Shown here: one piece after another, positions 17,164-25,442 of the stretch
How positions within the stretch are numbered: position 1 is the first letter of the stretch
Layout of the letters: every line of letters begins with the position of its first letter
From: Albidovulum sp.
Lineage (GTDB): Bacteria > Pseudomonadota > Alphaproteobacteria > Rhodobacterales > Rhodobacteraceae
Length of the DNA: 64,000 bases
Direction: 5' to 3'
Assembly: GCA_020637635.1 (NCBI GenBank)
Contig: JACKKB010000002.1
Location: forward strand, 1-64,000
Made by a program: the position numbers and the translations under genes
Notes under the pieces: model-generated
Told to the model about the DNA's origin: nothing
Database searches by the model: none
Seen by the model: only the letters and a program-made list of their open reading frames with translations

Positions 17164-18303
17164 TCAGTTGTAGACGAGCACCCGGCCGCCCTTGCCGACG
17201 ACGAACTTCCTGACGTCGCGGAACCCTTCGGGGTTCTTCTCGGCCATGACCTGAAACGGCCGCTCGGGCAGGATCATCGACCGCGTGATCCGCGTGGCCC
17301 CGGTCTCGGCCCCCTGCGCGGCGAAGGGGTCGAGCCTGAAGACTTCGCGCTCGGTCGAGGAGAACCAGCCCTTCTCGACCTCGACGCGCTCGCTTTGCAG
17401 TTCCTCGACCGTCCAGGCCAGTGCCCAGTCATCCCCGTCCGGCGCCTTCGCCTCGTCAAGGACATCGCGGATCGCGCCGGTCTGCAGCGTGAAGGCCGAG
17501 GAATACATCGGCCCGAGATGGATGCGGCGAAGGCGCTTGGGGTGCAGATCGTCGAAGTCTGTATCGAACCCCCTGGCAATGGTCAGGAGCTTGAGCGCGT
17601 CGACCGATTGCGCCAGAAGATGCGACTGCACCGCGGGCCAGCGGGTCACGTCGCGCGGCAGCGCCTTGCGGCCCGAGTCGACCACCTCCATGAGGTAGAG
17701 CACCGGCACGTTCAGCTGGCTGTCGTAGACCGCCCAGTGCAGGAGATAGCCGCGCCGCCCGCCCGAGACATCGGCGATGAACTCCGCCTCGGGATGCATC
17801 TGCGCAAAGAAGGGCCGTCCCCTGAGCAGCGCCTCGTAGTAGAGCCGCTGCGACAGCGCGTATTGCAGCTTCGTCGGCACCATGCGGTCGCCGACGATGC
17901 GGCGCACCATCTCGTCCCTGAGTTCGGCCTCGCCCGCCATCTCGGCCAGGTGCTTCTCCGCCTGCGCGGCATCGTTGGCCATGGTCACGATCTCCTGGAA
18001 GACCGGAAACCCGCTTTCGTGGAAGTCGATCGTCAGATGCTTCTGCCCGACCCCGTCGAGTCGGCCCGAGACGAGGTATTTCAGGCTCAGCGCCTGAAAG
18101 CTCGTGGCGATGGCACGGATATAGGTCTCGAGCACATCGGCATCCATGGCCGAAAACGCGCGGTCCTTCTCCATCTCCTCGGCGACGCCGGAGAGAAGCC
18201 CGGTGATCTGCGCGAATTTCGCGAAGTAGCGCCGCGCGGCGAGGTCGTCGTCCAACGCCTTGTGGTCGGTGGTCAGGTCAAGGTCAGTCACGTTGCACAC
18301 CAT
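17164..18303 (-). CDS. conserved protein of unknown function
   Basis: 379 residues if started at ATG 18303. The open frame continues upstream, but there it overlaps the preceding small membrane protein gene and turns low-complexity, so the downstream start is preferred; a GTG at 18300 is also possible. It is soluble, with no signal peptide or membrane helix and no motif I recognise. It contains Trp/Tyr-rich beta-like stretches (GGRRGYLLHWAVYDSQLNVPVLYLM) in the middle. It overlaps the upstream gene by 20 bp and precedes the AAA+ gene, so it is a candidate adaptor or substrate of that ATPase. Confidence 0.7.
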   Translation of the reverse strand: MVCNVTDLDLTTDHKALDDDLAARRYFAKFAQITGLLSGVAEEMEKDRAFSAMDADVLETYIRAIATSFQALSLKYLVSGRLDGVGQKHLTIDFHESGFPVFQEIVTMANDAAQAEKHLAEMAGEAELRDEMVRRIVGDRMVPTKLQYALSQRLYYEALLRGRPFFAQMHPEAEFIADVSGGRRGYLLHWAVYDSQLNVPVLYLMEVVDSGRKALPRDVTRWPAVQSHLLAQSVDALKLLTIARGFDTDFDDLHPKRLRRIHLGPMYSSAFTLQTGAIRDVLDEAKAPDGDDWALAWTVEELQSERVEVEKGWFSSTEREVFRLDPFAAQGAETGATRITRSMILPERPFQVMAEKNPEGFRDVRKFVVGKGGRVLVYN

Positions 18304-18598
18304 CCCGCGAAACGCCCGGCCGGAAGGCCCGGAAACCGCCGGGCGCCCCCCCGTGGGAGACGCCCCGGAGAAGACGCCCCCGCGGGAATGCGGCATCCGC
18401 ATCGGCGGCCCCATCCTTCGCCAGCCGCTGCCGCACGGTCCAGGCCCCGATGACGCCCGCGACACCCGAGACGAACGCCCCAGCCACCAGAAACGGCATG
18501 GCCCGCTCACCCGATCCCGACACGCGCTTCGATGCGCCGAGCAATGGCAGACCTGCACCGAGCGTCATGGCGATCAGCGCCTGACAAGCGGCCCTCAT
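18284..18598 (-). CDS. small membrane protein, unknown
   Basis: 104 residues. There is an N-terminal hydrophobic segment (about 5-24) and a second helix (about 34-54, MPFLVAGAFVSGVAGVIGAW), followed by a Gly/Arg-rich tail. The start overlaps the stop of the coiled-coil gene (ATGA, 18595-18598), which supports it being real. No family recognised. It may anchor the coiled-coil protein to the membrane, which is inference from adjacency. Confidence 0.6.
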   Translation of the reverse strand: MRAACQALIAMTLGAGLPLLGASKRVSGSGERAMPFLVAGAFVSGVAGVIGAWTVRQRLAKDGAADADAAFPRGRLLRGVSHGGAPGGFRAFRPGVSRDGVQRD

Positions 18599-19674
18599 TG
18601 GCCCCCGTAGAGGTTCTTGTCGTGCTTCTCGACAATGGCCTGGAAGCGCCGGGCGAAACGTTCGTCGGCCTTGGCCTTCTGCTCCAGCACCTTGCGGGCA
18701 AAGACCATCTGGTCCTCGTGCGCCTCCATCATCTCGGCCATGCGGGTGTTCGTCGCAACCCCGATCCCGGCCATGGCGGACTGCGCCTCCTGGTCGGTCT
18801 TCACGCCGATCTCGTTGATGCGGTGGGCGATATCCTGCTGCTGGGCGGTCTTGAGCGACTTCGTGAGCGCGTCATAGAGCACGACCCGCTGCCTCGTATC
18901 GGTCTGAAGCTTGTTGATCAGCACCATCTGCGTCGCCGCCTGGTTCTGCAGGCTGTCGACCCAGGTCTTGCCCTTCTCGATATAGCGCTCCAGCGTCTGC
19001 GACTTGGCGAGCTTCACCTGCTCGTCCCGGACCATCGCGTTGTATTGCTTGTTCAACTCCGCCAGTTCGCTTTCCAGCTTGGTTCGCGCCGCCGCGTCCT
19101 GTTCGACGCTGATCCTGTTCTCGAGCTCGATGATCTTCGGATCGAGCGCCTGGATATCGGCGCGCACCTGCGCGAGCGCGCCGACCGTCTCTTCGCGGTC
19201 CGTCAACGTGCCGGAGAGGTTCGCCTCGACCTTGGACTTCTGCTCGTTCAGCACGGCGAGCTGCCCTTCGAGCAGCTTCACGATCGTGTCCGACTTGGCA
19301 ATCAGGTCCTGCAGCTTGTCGTCTATCGAGGCGGCGCGCAGCCGTTCCTGCCGCATCGCCTCGGACTTGCCCCTGGCGAAGATGCCGACGAAGCTCTCCC
19401 AGCCGGTCTTCGACCGCATCTGGTCGAAATCCTTGGAGAAACCGGCGGTCACGTCATCGAGACCCATGATCAGCTCGGCAATGTTCGCGTTCATCAACTC
19501 GGTATGCCGGTGCACATCCTCGAGCGTCGCGTTCTCGATGTCGATCGAGATGTCGGCCCCGGTGTCGAGCTTGCTGCGGGCCGTTTCGATCCTGCTTGTC
19601 AACTCGGAGATCCTGGCCTGGGTCTCGGCCACCTGCTTCTGGCTTTCCAGGATCTGCGCATTGAAGTCGGCCAT
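18595..19674 (-). CDS. long coiled-coil protein, first gene of the operon
   Basis: 359 residues, almost entirely heptad-rich helix (SRIETARSKLDTG, ELNKQYNAMVRDEQVKLAKSQTLERY and onward to the end), with no signal peptide or membrane helix. The start is well supported by GAGGAG upstream. It shows a vague resemblance to TelA/toxic-anion-resistance type coiled-coil proteins, but I cannot confirm the family. It is predicted to oligomerise in the cytoplasm and to be the structural or client component for the AAA+ ATPase downstream. It is divergent from the M20 gene, with a 168-bp intergenic region that must carry the operon promoter. Confidence 0.78.
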   Translation of the reverse strand: MADFNAQILESQKQVAETQARISELTSRIETARSKLDTGADISIDIENATLEDVHRHTELMNANIAELIMGLDDVTAGFSKDFDQMRSKTGWESFVGIFARGKSEAMRQERLRAASIDDKLQDLIAKSDTIVKLLEGQLAVLNEQKSKVEANLSGTLTDREETVGALAQVRADIQALDPKIIELENRISVEQDAAARTKLESELAELNKQYNAMVRDEQVKLAKSQTLERYIEKGKTWVDSLQNQAATQMVLINKLQTDTRQRVVLYDALTKSLKTAQQQDIAHRINEIGVKTDQEAQSAMAGIGVATNTRMAEMMEAHEDQMVFARKVLEQKAKADERFARRFQAIVEKHDKNLYGGQ

Positions 19675-19842
19675 GGGCGCTCCTCGATGTAAATACCATT
19701 CACAAGTTTGGGGCGATCGGCGGAAAAATCCAGACCACCACGTCGAAAAACCTTATCGCAAAAACCGCGGGCCCCGTCATCCCGCAATCGAGCCGTGCCG
19801 ATCGGCATTGCCGAAGCCGCGCGGGGGACTTAGCCTCGCGCC

Positions 19843-21135
19843 ATGACCGCAGCCCTCGACCAAGGCATCGCCGACGAGATCGCCGCAAGGCGCGACGATC
19901 TTGTCAGCCTCACCCGGGATCTGATCCGGATCCCGACACTCAATCCGCCGGGGCTGAACTATCTCGAGATCTGCGAGTATCTTGCCGACCGGCTCGGGCG
20001 GGCGGGCTTTCGCGTCGATCTGATCCGTGCCGAGGGGGCGCGGGGCGATTCGGCCGCGCATCCGCGCTGGAACCTCGTCGCCCGCCACGAAGGCGCGGGC
20101 AGCGGCGAGTGCGTTCATTTCAATTCGCACCACGACGTGGTCGCGGTCGGCCACGGCTGGACCCGCGATCCCTTCGGCGCCGAGGTCGAGGGCGACCGCA
20201 TCTACGGCCGCGGCGCCTGCGACATGAAGGGCGGGCTCGCCGCCTCGGTCATCGCCGTCGAGGCCTTCATCGCCGCCTGCCCCGGCTACCGCGGCGCCAT
20301 CGAGATCAGCGCCACGGCCGACGAGGAATCGGGGGGTTTCGGCGGCGTCGCCCACCTTGCCGAACAGGGCTGGTTCGCCCCCGAACGCGTCCAGCACGTG
20401 ATCATCCCCGAACCGCTGCACAAGGACCGCATCTGCCTTGGTCACCGCGGCGTCTGGTGGGCCGAAATCGAAACCATGGGCCGCATCGCCCACGGATCGA
20501 TGCCGTTTCTCGGCGACAGTGCCGTGCGCCACATGGGCGCCGTTCTGGCCGAGATGGAGGCCACGCTCTTTCCGCTGCTGGCAACGAAACGCACTTCCAT
20601 GCCGGTCATCCCCGAGGGTGCCAGGCAGTCGACACTCAACATCAACTCGATCCACGGCGGCGAGGCCGAGCAGGACGAAGGCTACACCGGCCTGCCCGCC
20701 CCCTGTGTGCCCGACCGATGCCGCATCGTCATCGACCGCCGTTTCCTGATCGAGGAGGATCTGGCAGAGGTGAAGCGCGAGGTGGGCGCGATGCTGGAGC
20801 GCGTGAAGGCCGTCCGCCCGGGCTTCGCCTACGAGATCCGCGATCTCTTCGAGGTGCAGCCGACGATGACCGATGAGGACGCCCCGATCGCGCGCTCGAC
20901 CGCCGCCGCGATCGAAAGGGTGCTTGGCCGCCGGGCCGCCTTCGTCGTCTCTCCCGGAACCTACGACCAGAAGCATATCGACCGCATCGGGCGGCTGAGA
21001 AACTGCATCGCCTACGGGCCGGGAATTCTCGATCTCGCGCATCAGCCCGACGAATGGGTGAGTATCGGCGACATGGCCGATGCGGCGCAGGTGATGGCGC
21101 TGGTGCTGGCCGAACTCATGGCCCCGCCGGCCTGA
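19843..21135 (+). CDS. M20 family metallo-amidohydrolase (ArgE/DapE-like)
   Basis: 430 residues. The M20 dinuclear-zinc site is visible: HFNSHHDVV (metal His/Asp), YGRGACDMKGG (bridging Asp), DEESGGFGG (catalytic Glu) and the C-terminal PGTYDQKHID with its metal His. The lid/dimerisation domain lies between. The group includes acetylornithine deacetylase, succinyl-diaminopimelate desuccinylase and carboxypeptidases, so the substrate is an N-acyl amino acid or dipeptide. A peptide-type binding protein follows 128 bp downstream, which suggests peptide or N-acyl amino acid use more than biosynthesis. Confidence 0.9.
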   Translation: MTAALDQGIADEIAARRDDLVSLTRDLIRIPTLNPPGLNYLEICEYLADRLGRAGFRVDLIRAEGARGDSAAHPRWNLVARHEGAGSGECVHFNSHHDVVAVGHGWTRDPFGAEVEGDRIYGRGACDMKGGLAASVIAVEAFIAACPGYRGAIEISATADEESGGFGGVAHLAEQGWFAPERVQHVIIPEPLHKDRICLGHRGVWWAEIETMGRIAHGSMPFLGDSAVRHMGAVLAEMEATLFPLLATKRTSMPVIPEGARQSTLNINSIHGGEAEQDEGYTGLPAPCVPDRCRIVIDRRFLIEEDLAEVKREVGAMLERVKAVRPGFAYEIRDLFEVQPTMTDEDAPIARSTAAAIERVLGRRAAFVVSPGTYDQKHIDRIGRLRNCIAYGPGILDLAHQPDEWVSIGDMADAAQVMALVLAELMAPPA

Positions 21136-21263
21136 CCGCGCGACCGACCCGCGCGGCCGAGGGCCCGACCGGCCCGCAAGGGGCCCGGACGCGCTTTTCC
21201 TTGCATTCCACCGTGCCCCGGATAGCTTCTGAACCAACTGCAGGACCCCGAGGGAGACGGCCC

Positions 21264-22736
21264 ATGTTCAGAAGCTTGAAATTCACCGCGGCGGTGCTGG
21301 CGCTCACGGCCGGTTCCGCCCTCGCGGCCCAGGATACCATCACCATCGGAATGGTTCTCGAACCGCCGAACCTTGACCCGACGGCCGGCGCGGCCGCGGC
21401 GACCGACGAGGTCGTCTATGCCAATATCTTCGAGGGCCTGACCCGCTTCGGCCCCGATGGCTCGGTCCGCCCCGCGCTCGCCGAAAGCTGGGATGTCGCC
21501 GATGACGGCAAGGTCTACACCTTCCACCTGCATACCGGCGTGACCTTCCACGACGGCACCACCTTCGATGCCGAGGACGTCAAGTTCTCGCTCGACCGCG
21601 CCCGCGCCGAGGACAGCGCCAACGCGCAAAAGGCGCTTTTCGCCGGCATCGATACGGTCGAGGTCGTCGACCCCGCCACGGTGAAGGTCACGCTGAAGGA
21701 TCCCGACGGCAACTTCCCCTTCAACATGGCCTGGGGCGACGCCGTGATCGTGGCGCCGGAATCGATCGCCGACGAGGCGACGCACCCGGTCGGCACCGGG
21801 CCCTTCAAGTTCGACGACTGGGTGCAGGGCGATCATATCGACATCAGCCGCTATGACGGTTACTGGGGCACGCCGGTGGCGCTTTCGAAGGCCACGTTCC
21901 GGATCATCTCGGACCCGACCGCGGCCTTCGCGGCGATGATGGCCGGCGATGTCGACGCCTTCCCCAACTTCCCCGCGCCCGAGACGCTCGACCAGTTCAA
22001 GGCCGACCCGCGCTTCAAGGTCATCGTCGGCTCGACCGAGGGCGAGACGATCCTGGCCATGAACAACCGCAAGCCCCCGCTCGACAACGTCAAGGTGCGA
22101 GAGGCGATCGCCCATGCGATCAACCGTCAGGAAATCATCGACGGCGCGATGTTCGGCTACGGCACACCGATCGGCACCCATTTCGCCCCCCACAACCCCG
22201 ATTACGAGGATCTGACCGCGCTTTCCGCCTATGATCCCGAAAAGTCGAAGGCGCTCCTGGCCGAGGCCGGTGTCTCCGACCTGAAGCTGCGCCTCGCCCT
22301 GCCGCCGCCCACCTATGCCCGCCGTGGCGGCGAGATCATCGCGGCCCAGCTGGCCGCTGTCGGCATCCAGACCGAGATCTCCAATCTCGAATGGGCGCAG
22401 TGGCTGGAACAGGTCTTCAAGGGCCACGATTTCGACCTGACCATCGTCAGCCACACCGAACCGATGGACATCAACATCTATGCCCGGCCCGACTACTACT
22501 TCGGCTACGGCAAGCCGGAATTCGTGGCGCTGATGGACAAGCTGACCAAGACCTCTGACCCTGCCGGGCGCTCCGCTCTTCTCAAGGAGGCGCAGGAGAT
22601 GATCGCCAGGGACTACGTGAACGCCTATCTTTTCCAGCTCGCAAAGACCGGCGTCGCGAATGCCAAGATCGAGGGGCTGTGGGAAAACTCGCCGACGCAG
22701 GCGAACGACCTGACGGCGGTGCATTGGGTGGACTGA
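21264..22736 (+). CDS. ABC transporter substrate-binding protein, peptide/opine family 5
   Basis: 490 residues. The start is at MFRSLKF, preceded by AGGGAG, and a Sec signal peptide ends near ALAAQ. The mature protein has the SBP_bac_5 signature (PPNLDPTAGAAAATDEVVYANIFEGLTRFGPDG, followed by the typical FHLHTGVTFHDGTTFDAEDV). These are periplasmic binding proteins for oligopeptides, nickel or opines. No permease or ATPase gene lies next to it: the next gene is a convergent methyltransferase. It is therefore an orphan that must dock to a transporter encoded elsewhere. It probably works with the M20 hydrolase upstream. Confidence 0.92.
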   Translation: MFRSLKFTAAVLALTAGSALAAQDTITIGMVLEPPNLDPTAGAAAATDEVVYANIFEGLTRFGPDGSVRPALAESWDVADDGKVYTFHLHTGVTFHDGTTFDAEDVKFSLDRARAEDSANAQKALFAGIDTVEVVDPATVKVTLKDPDGNFPFNMAWGDAVIVAPESIADEATHPVGTGPFKFDDWVQGDHIDISRYDGYWGTPVALSKATFRIISDPTAAFAAMMAGDVDAFPNFPAPETLDQFKADPRFKVIVGSTEGETILAMNNRKPPLDNVKVREAIAHAINRQEIIDGAMFGYGTPIGTHFAPHNPDYEDLTALSAYDPEKSKALLAEAGVSDLKLRLALPPPTYARRGGEIIAAQLAAVGIQTEISNLEWAQWLEQVFKGHDFDLTIVSHTEPMDINIYARPDYYFGYGKPEFVALMDKLTKTSDPAGRSALLKEAQEMIARDYVNAYLFQLAKTGVANAKIEGLWENSPTQANDLTAVHWVD

Positions 22737-22762
22737 ACCGTCCCGAGTGACGGCGCGGCGCT

Positions 22763-23623
22763 TCAGCCCCGGACGGCGGCAAACACGTTGACCGCCGCCG
22801 GGATGCGGACGCCCTGACCCGTTGCATAGGGTTCGAGCCGCGCGAACACCTCCTCCTCGATCGCCGCACGATCGGCGTCGGTCCCATCGAAATGGCGCAC
22901 GACGCGGGTTGCGGGACCAAGGCGGACGGCCATCGCGGCCACCTGCCGCCGGTTCCCCGGCGGGGTCAGCACGGTCGCCTCCTCGCGGGCGGTGACCTTC
23001 TCCAACCCGGCGCTGCGCAGCAGGTCCGCGACACGCTCGCGGTCCCGGAACGCCAGCGGACCCGGCGCGTTCGGATCGGCGGCGGGCGGACGGCCAAGCC
23101 GGCCGACGGCGGCTTCCAGCGGAATCGCGAACCAGGGATTCCGCTCCGCCGCCGCCCAGCAAATGAAGGCCATGCGACCGCCCGGCCGCAAGGCGCGGGC
23201 GATGTTCCTGAACGCCGCCACCGGCTCGCCGAAGAACATCACGCCGAAGCGCGACAGCATGAGATCGAACACCGCCGGCGGAAAGTCGTGGACCTGCGCG
23301 TCGCAGACCTCGAAGCTGGCATTCTCCAAGCGGGCCTCGCGCGCACGGGCCCGCGCGCGCGCCAGCAGCAGGCCGGAGATGTCGGCGCCGAGAACGCGGC
23401 CGCCGCCACCGACGGCAGCCGCCGCGCGCAGCGTGCTTGCCCCGGTGCCGCAGCCGATGTCGAGCACATGCTCCCCCGGTCTCGGATCCGCGCGGGCAAT
23501 GACCAGATCGAGGATCGCAGCCATGGACGCATCGAGCGCGCTCTCCATGTCGATCCACGTCCGGCCCGGCTCCGAATTCCAGTATTCGGCCTGGGCCGCG
23601 TTCGCTTCGCTGTCGCCGTGCAT
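22763..23623 (-). CDS. class I SAM-dependent methyltransferase
   Basis: 286 residues when begun at the ATG preceded by AAAGGA at 7 bp. SAM motif I is VLDIGCGTG; acidic strand-2 DIS, motif II/III FEVCDAQVHDFPP and FDLMLSRFGVMFF and the post-motif LRPGGRMAFICW follow. This is the UbiE/Coq5-type small-molecule methyltransferase fold. The substrate is unknown; many near homologues in alphaproteobacteria are annotated only at this level. The neighbours (binding protein, cupin) do not indicate a pathway. Confidence 0.88.
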   Translation of the reverse strand: MHGDSEANAAQAEYWNSEPGRTWIDMESALDASMAAILDLVIARADPRPGEHVLDIGCGTGASTLRAAAAVGGGGRVLGADISGLLLARARARAREARLENASFEVCDAQVHDFPPAVFDLMLSRFGVMFFGEPVAAFRNIARALRPGGRMAFICWAAAERNPWFAIPLEAAVGRLGRPPAADPNAPGPLAFRDRERVADLLRSAGLEKVTAREEATVLTPPGNRRQVAAMAVRLGPATRVVRHFDGTDADRAAIEEEVFARLEPYATGQGVRIPAAVNVFAAVRG

Positions 23624-23707
23624 CAGCCCGTCCTTTCCTGATCGCGAACGCGATGCTACTGCAACGGACGAAACCTGTCGCTCGCCATCACGGAGGCCAG
23701 AGAAACC

Positions 23708-24049
23708 ATGCCGATGTTCCAGCGCCTCACCCCTCGCGCGACCACACCCGAAACCGAACGCCCCGCCCCCGAGAAGGTCATCTCCGGCGATCCCGTCCAC
23801 ACGACATGGAATCTCGAGGACCGCGGCGGGCTTTTCTGCGGCATCTGGGAATCCACCCCCGGCAAGTGGCGCATCAGCTACGATGAATGGGAATACTGCC
23901 GCATTCTCCAAGGCCGCTCGGTCATCACCGCCGATGACGGCACGGAATACCCGCTGCAAGCTGGCGACAGCTTCATCCTGCGCCCCGGGTTCCGCGGCAC
24001 CTGGGAGGTCCTGGAGACCACGCGCAAGGACTATGTGATCCGGCTCTGA
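23708..24049 (+). CDS. cupin domain protein (DUF861-like)
   Basis: 113 residues, one small beta-barrel. Cupin motif 1 is degenerate (EWEYCRILQGRSVIT) and motif 2 is GDSFILRPGFRGTWEV, as in the cupin_3/DUF861 group related to ureidoglycolate-type and EutQ-like proteins. Few metal-binding histidines are visible, so catalysis is doubtful. Its stop codon abuts the stop of the convergent L,D-transpeptidase gene. Confidence 0.8.
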   Translation: MPMFQRLTPRATTPETERPAPEKVISGDPVHTTWNLEDRGGLFCGIWESTPGKWRISYDEWEYCRILQGRSVITADDGTEYPLQAGDSFILRPGFRGTWEVLETTRKDYVIRL

Positions 24050-24844
24050 TCAGGTGCCCGCGTCGGGCACGACGTCGGTCGCGCCGTAGATCGTCTCGGG
24101 CGAGACGATCTTGGCTGGAAGCTCGACCCCGCGCGGGCTGAATTCCGGCCCGACCAGCCGCAAGGAGTCCTCGGCGGTTCGCACGTTCACCGTGGTCGGG
24201 ATCGACACCCGGCCGTAGAGATCGATGATGTCCTGATTGAAGAGCCGGATGCAGCCGGCCGAGCCCGAATTGCCGATCGAGCCGAGATCGTTCGTGCCGT
24301 GGATCCGGTAGTAGCTGTCGCGCCCGCCGCGATAGAGATAGAGCGCACGCGCGCCAAGCGGGCTCGCGAGCCCGCCCTCGACGCCGCGCGCGAAGGCACC
24401 GTAGACCTCGGGCTGGCGGCGGAGCATGTTTGCAGTCGGCTGCCAGCCGGGCCATTCCTGCTTTCGCCTGATGACGGTGCTGCCCTTGAGGCTGAGCCCG
24501 GCGCGCCCGACCGCGATCGGATAACGCCAGGCGGTGCCGTCGTCGAGGATGTAGTAGAGGAACTTCGCATAGGGGTCGATCTCGATCGTCCCCGGTGCCC
24601 GGCTGCCGTCGTAATAGACAAGCTGGCGCCGGTTCGGCCACTGCAGATACTGCGGCGGGACGGGCGGCAGGTGAAAGCCGTTGTCGTCAAGCGGTCCGTA
24701 GCCCTCGACCGGCGTGAAGCCGTATTCTGCCTGCGGACCGGAATTCTGGGTGAAGACCTCGTCCGACTTGGGCGCGCAGGCGGCAAGGAGCGCCGAACCC
24801 GCAAGGCCAAGAAAGGAGCGCCGGTCTGACAGGACATGAGACAT
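24050..24844 (-). CDS. L,D-transpeptidase (YkuD), exported lipoprotein-like
   Basis: 264 residues. The N-terminus combines a twin-arginine-like SDRRSFLG with a lipobox LAAC, suggesting export and possible lipid anchoring. The YkuD domain carries the catalytic signature: HGTND with His, then SAGCIRL with the nucleophilic cysteine (Ala replaces the usual His in SHGC). Such enzymes make 3-3 peptidoglycan cross-links or attach proteins to peptidoglycan. An ATG 10 codons upstream (24874) is an alternative start. Confidence 0.9.
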   Translation of the reverse strand: MSHVLSDRRSFLGLAGSALLAACAPKSDEVFTQNSGPQAEYGFTPVEGYGPLDDNGFHLPPVPPQYLQWPNRRQLVYYDGSRAPGTIEIDPYAKFLYYILDDGTAWRYPIAVGRAGLSLKGSTVIRRKQEWPGWQPTANMLRRQPEVYGAFARGVEGGLASPLGARALYLYRGGRDSYYRIHGTNDLGSIGNSGSAGCIRLFNQDIIDLYGRVSIPTTVNVRTAEDSLRLVGPEFSPRGVELPAKIVSPETIYGATDVVPDAGT

Positions 24845-24963
24845 AGGGGAATCCACACGCAATTTCCTGCCCATATCCGTAGCATTCCTGCGACAGGTTG
24901 CAACCGATCAGGCGCGCCGGGCGAAGGACCGTTGCAAATCAGTCGACCGGCGCCGGCCGCGCG

Positions 24964-25392
24964 TCATCCGAGCCGCCGGCGCGTTTGCGCGACCACGCGG
25001 GCCAGTTCCGCGCGCGCCTCCGCGAGCGGCCAGGGCAGCGCGTCGGCCACCGCCTCGGCCCAGTCGACGTAGGCGCGAGAGCGCGCCGCATCCCAGTGAA
25101 CCGGCTGCGACCGCCCGATCGCGCGGACGTTCGACGCCTTGTCGCCCAGCTTCACCAGCGCCGCCCGCGCGCTCGTCTTCGGCGCGCTCGCGATCTGCAA
25201 CGCCTTGCGCTCCGCCTTCGGCAGCGCCTTGTCGTCGGTCAGTTCGGCGACCACGGCGGCGATCTCCGGCCCGAAGGCGCGGCGCGGCTCACGATATCGG
25301 ACATGGGGCTGACTACTCGGACAGGACTTCCGGTCGAGGGCGCATGGGGCGCGCCGGAGCGGAGTCAGGTTCTCGGGGGAAAGCGGCGGCAT
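24964..25392 (-). pseudogene. truncated HD-domain ppGpp hydrolase-like gene
   Basis: From about base 25280 downward the frame encodes the C-terminal two thirds of a RelA/SpoT-type HD phosphohydrolase: FGPEIAAVVAELTDDKALPKAERK, then LVKLGDKASNVRAI and the closing helices to the stop. The N-terminal part with the HDxxED metal site is missing. The upstream residues of the open frame (MPPLSPENLTPLRRAP and so on) do not fit the family, and no other frame before the creatinase gene supplies them. The product would lack the active site, so I treat it as a 5'-deleted remnant. Confidence 0.7.
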
Positions 25393-25442
25393 CGCCCCGC
25401 CGCCTTCCGCCCTGACCGTCCGGCCGCGGGATGAAAGCCTCC

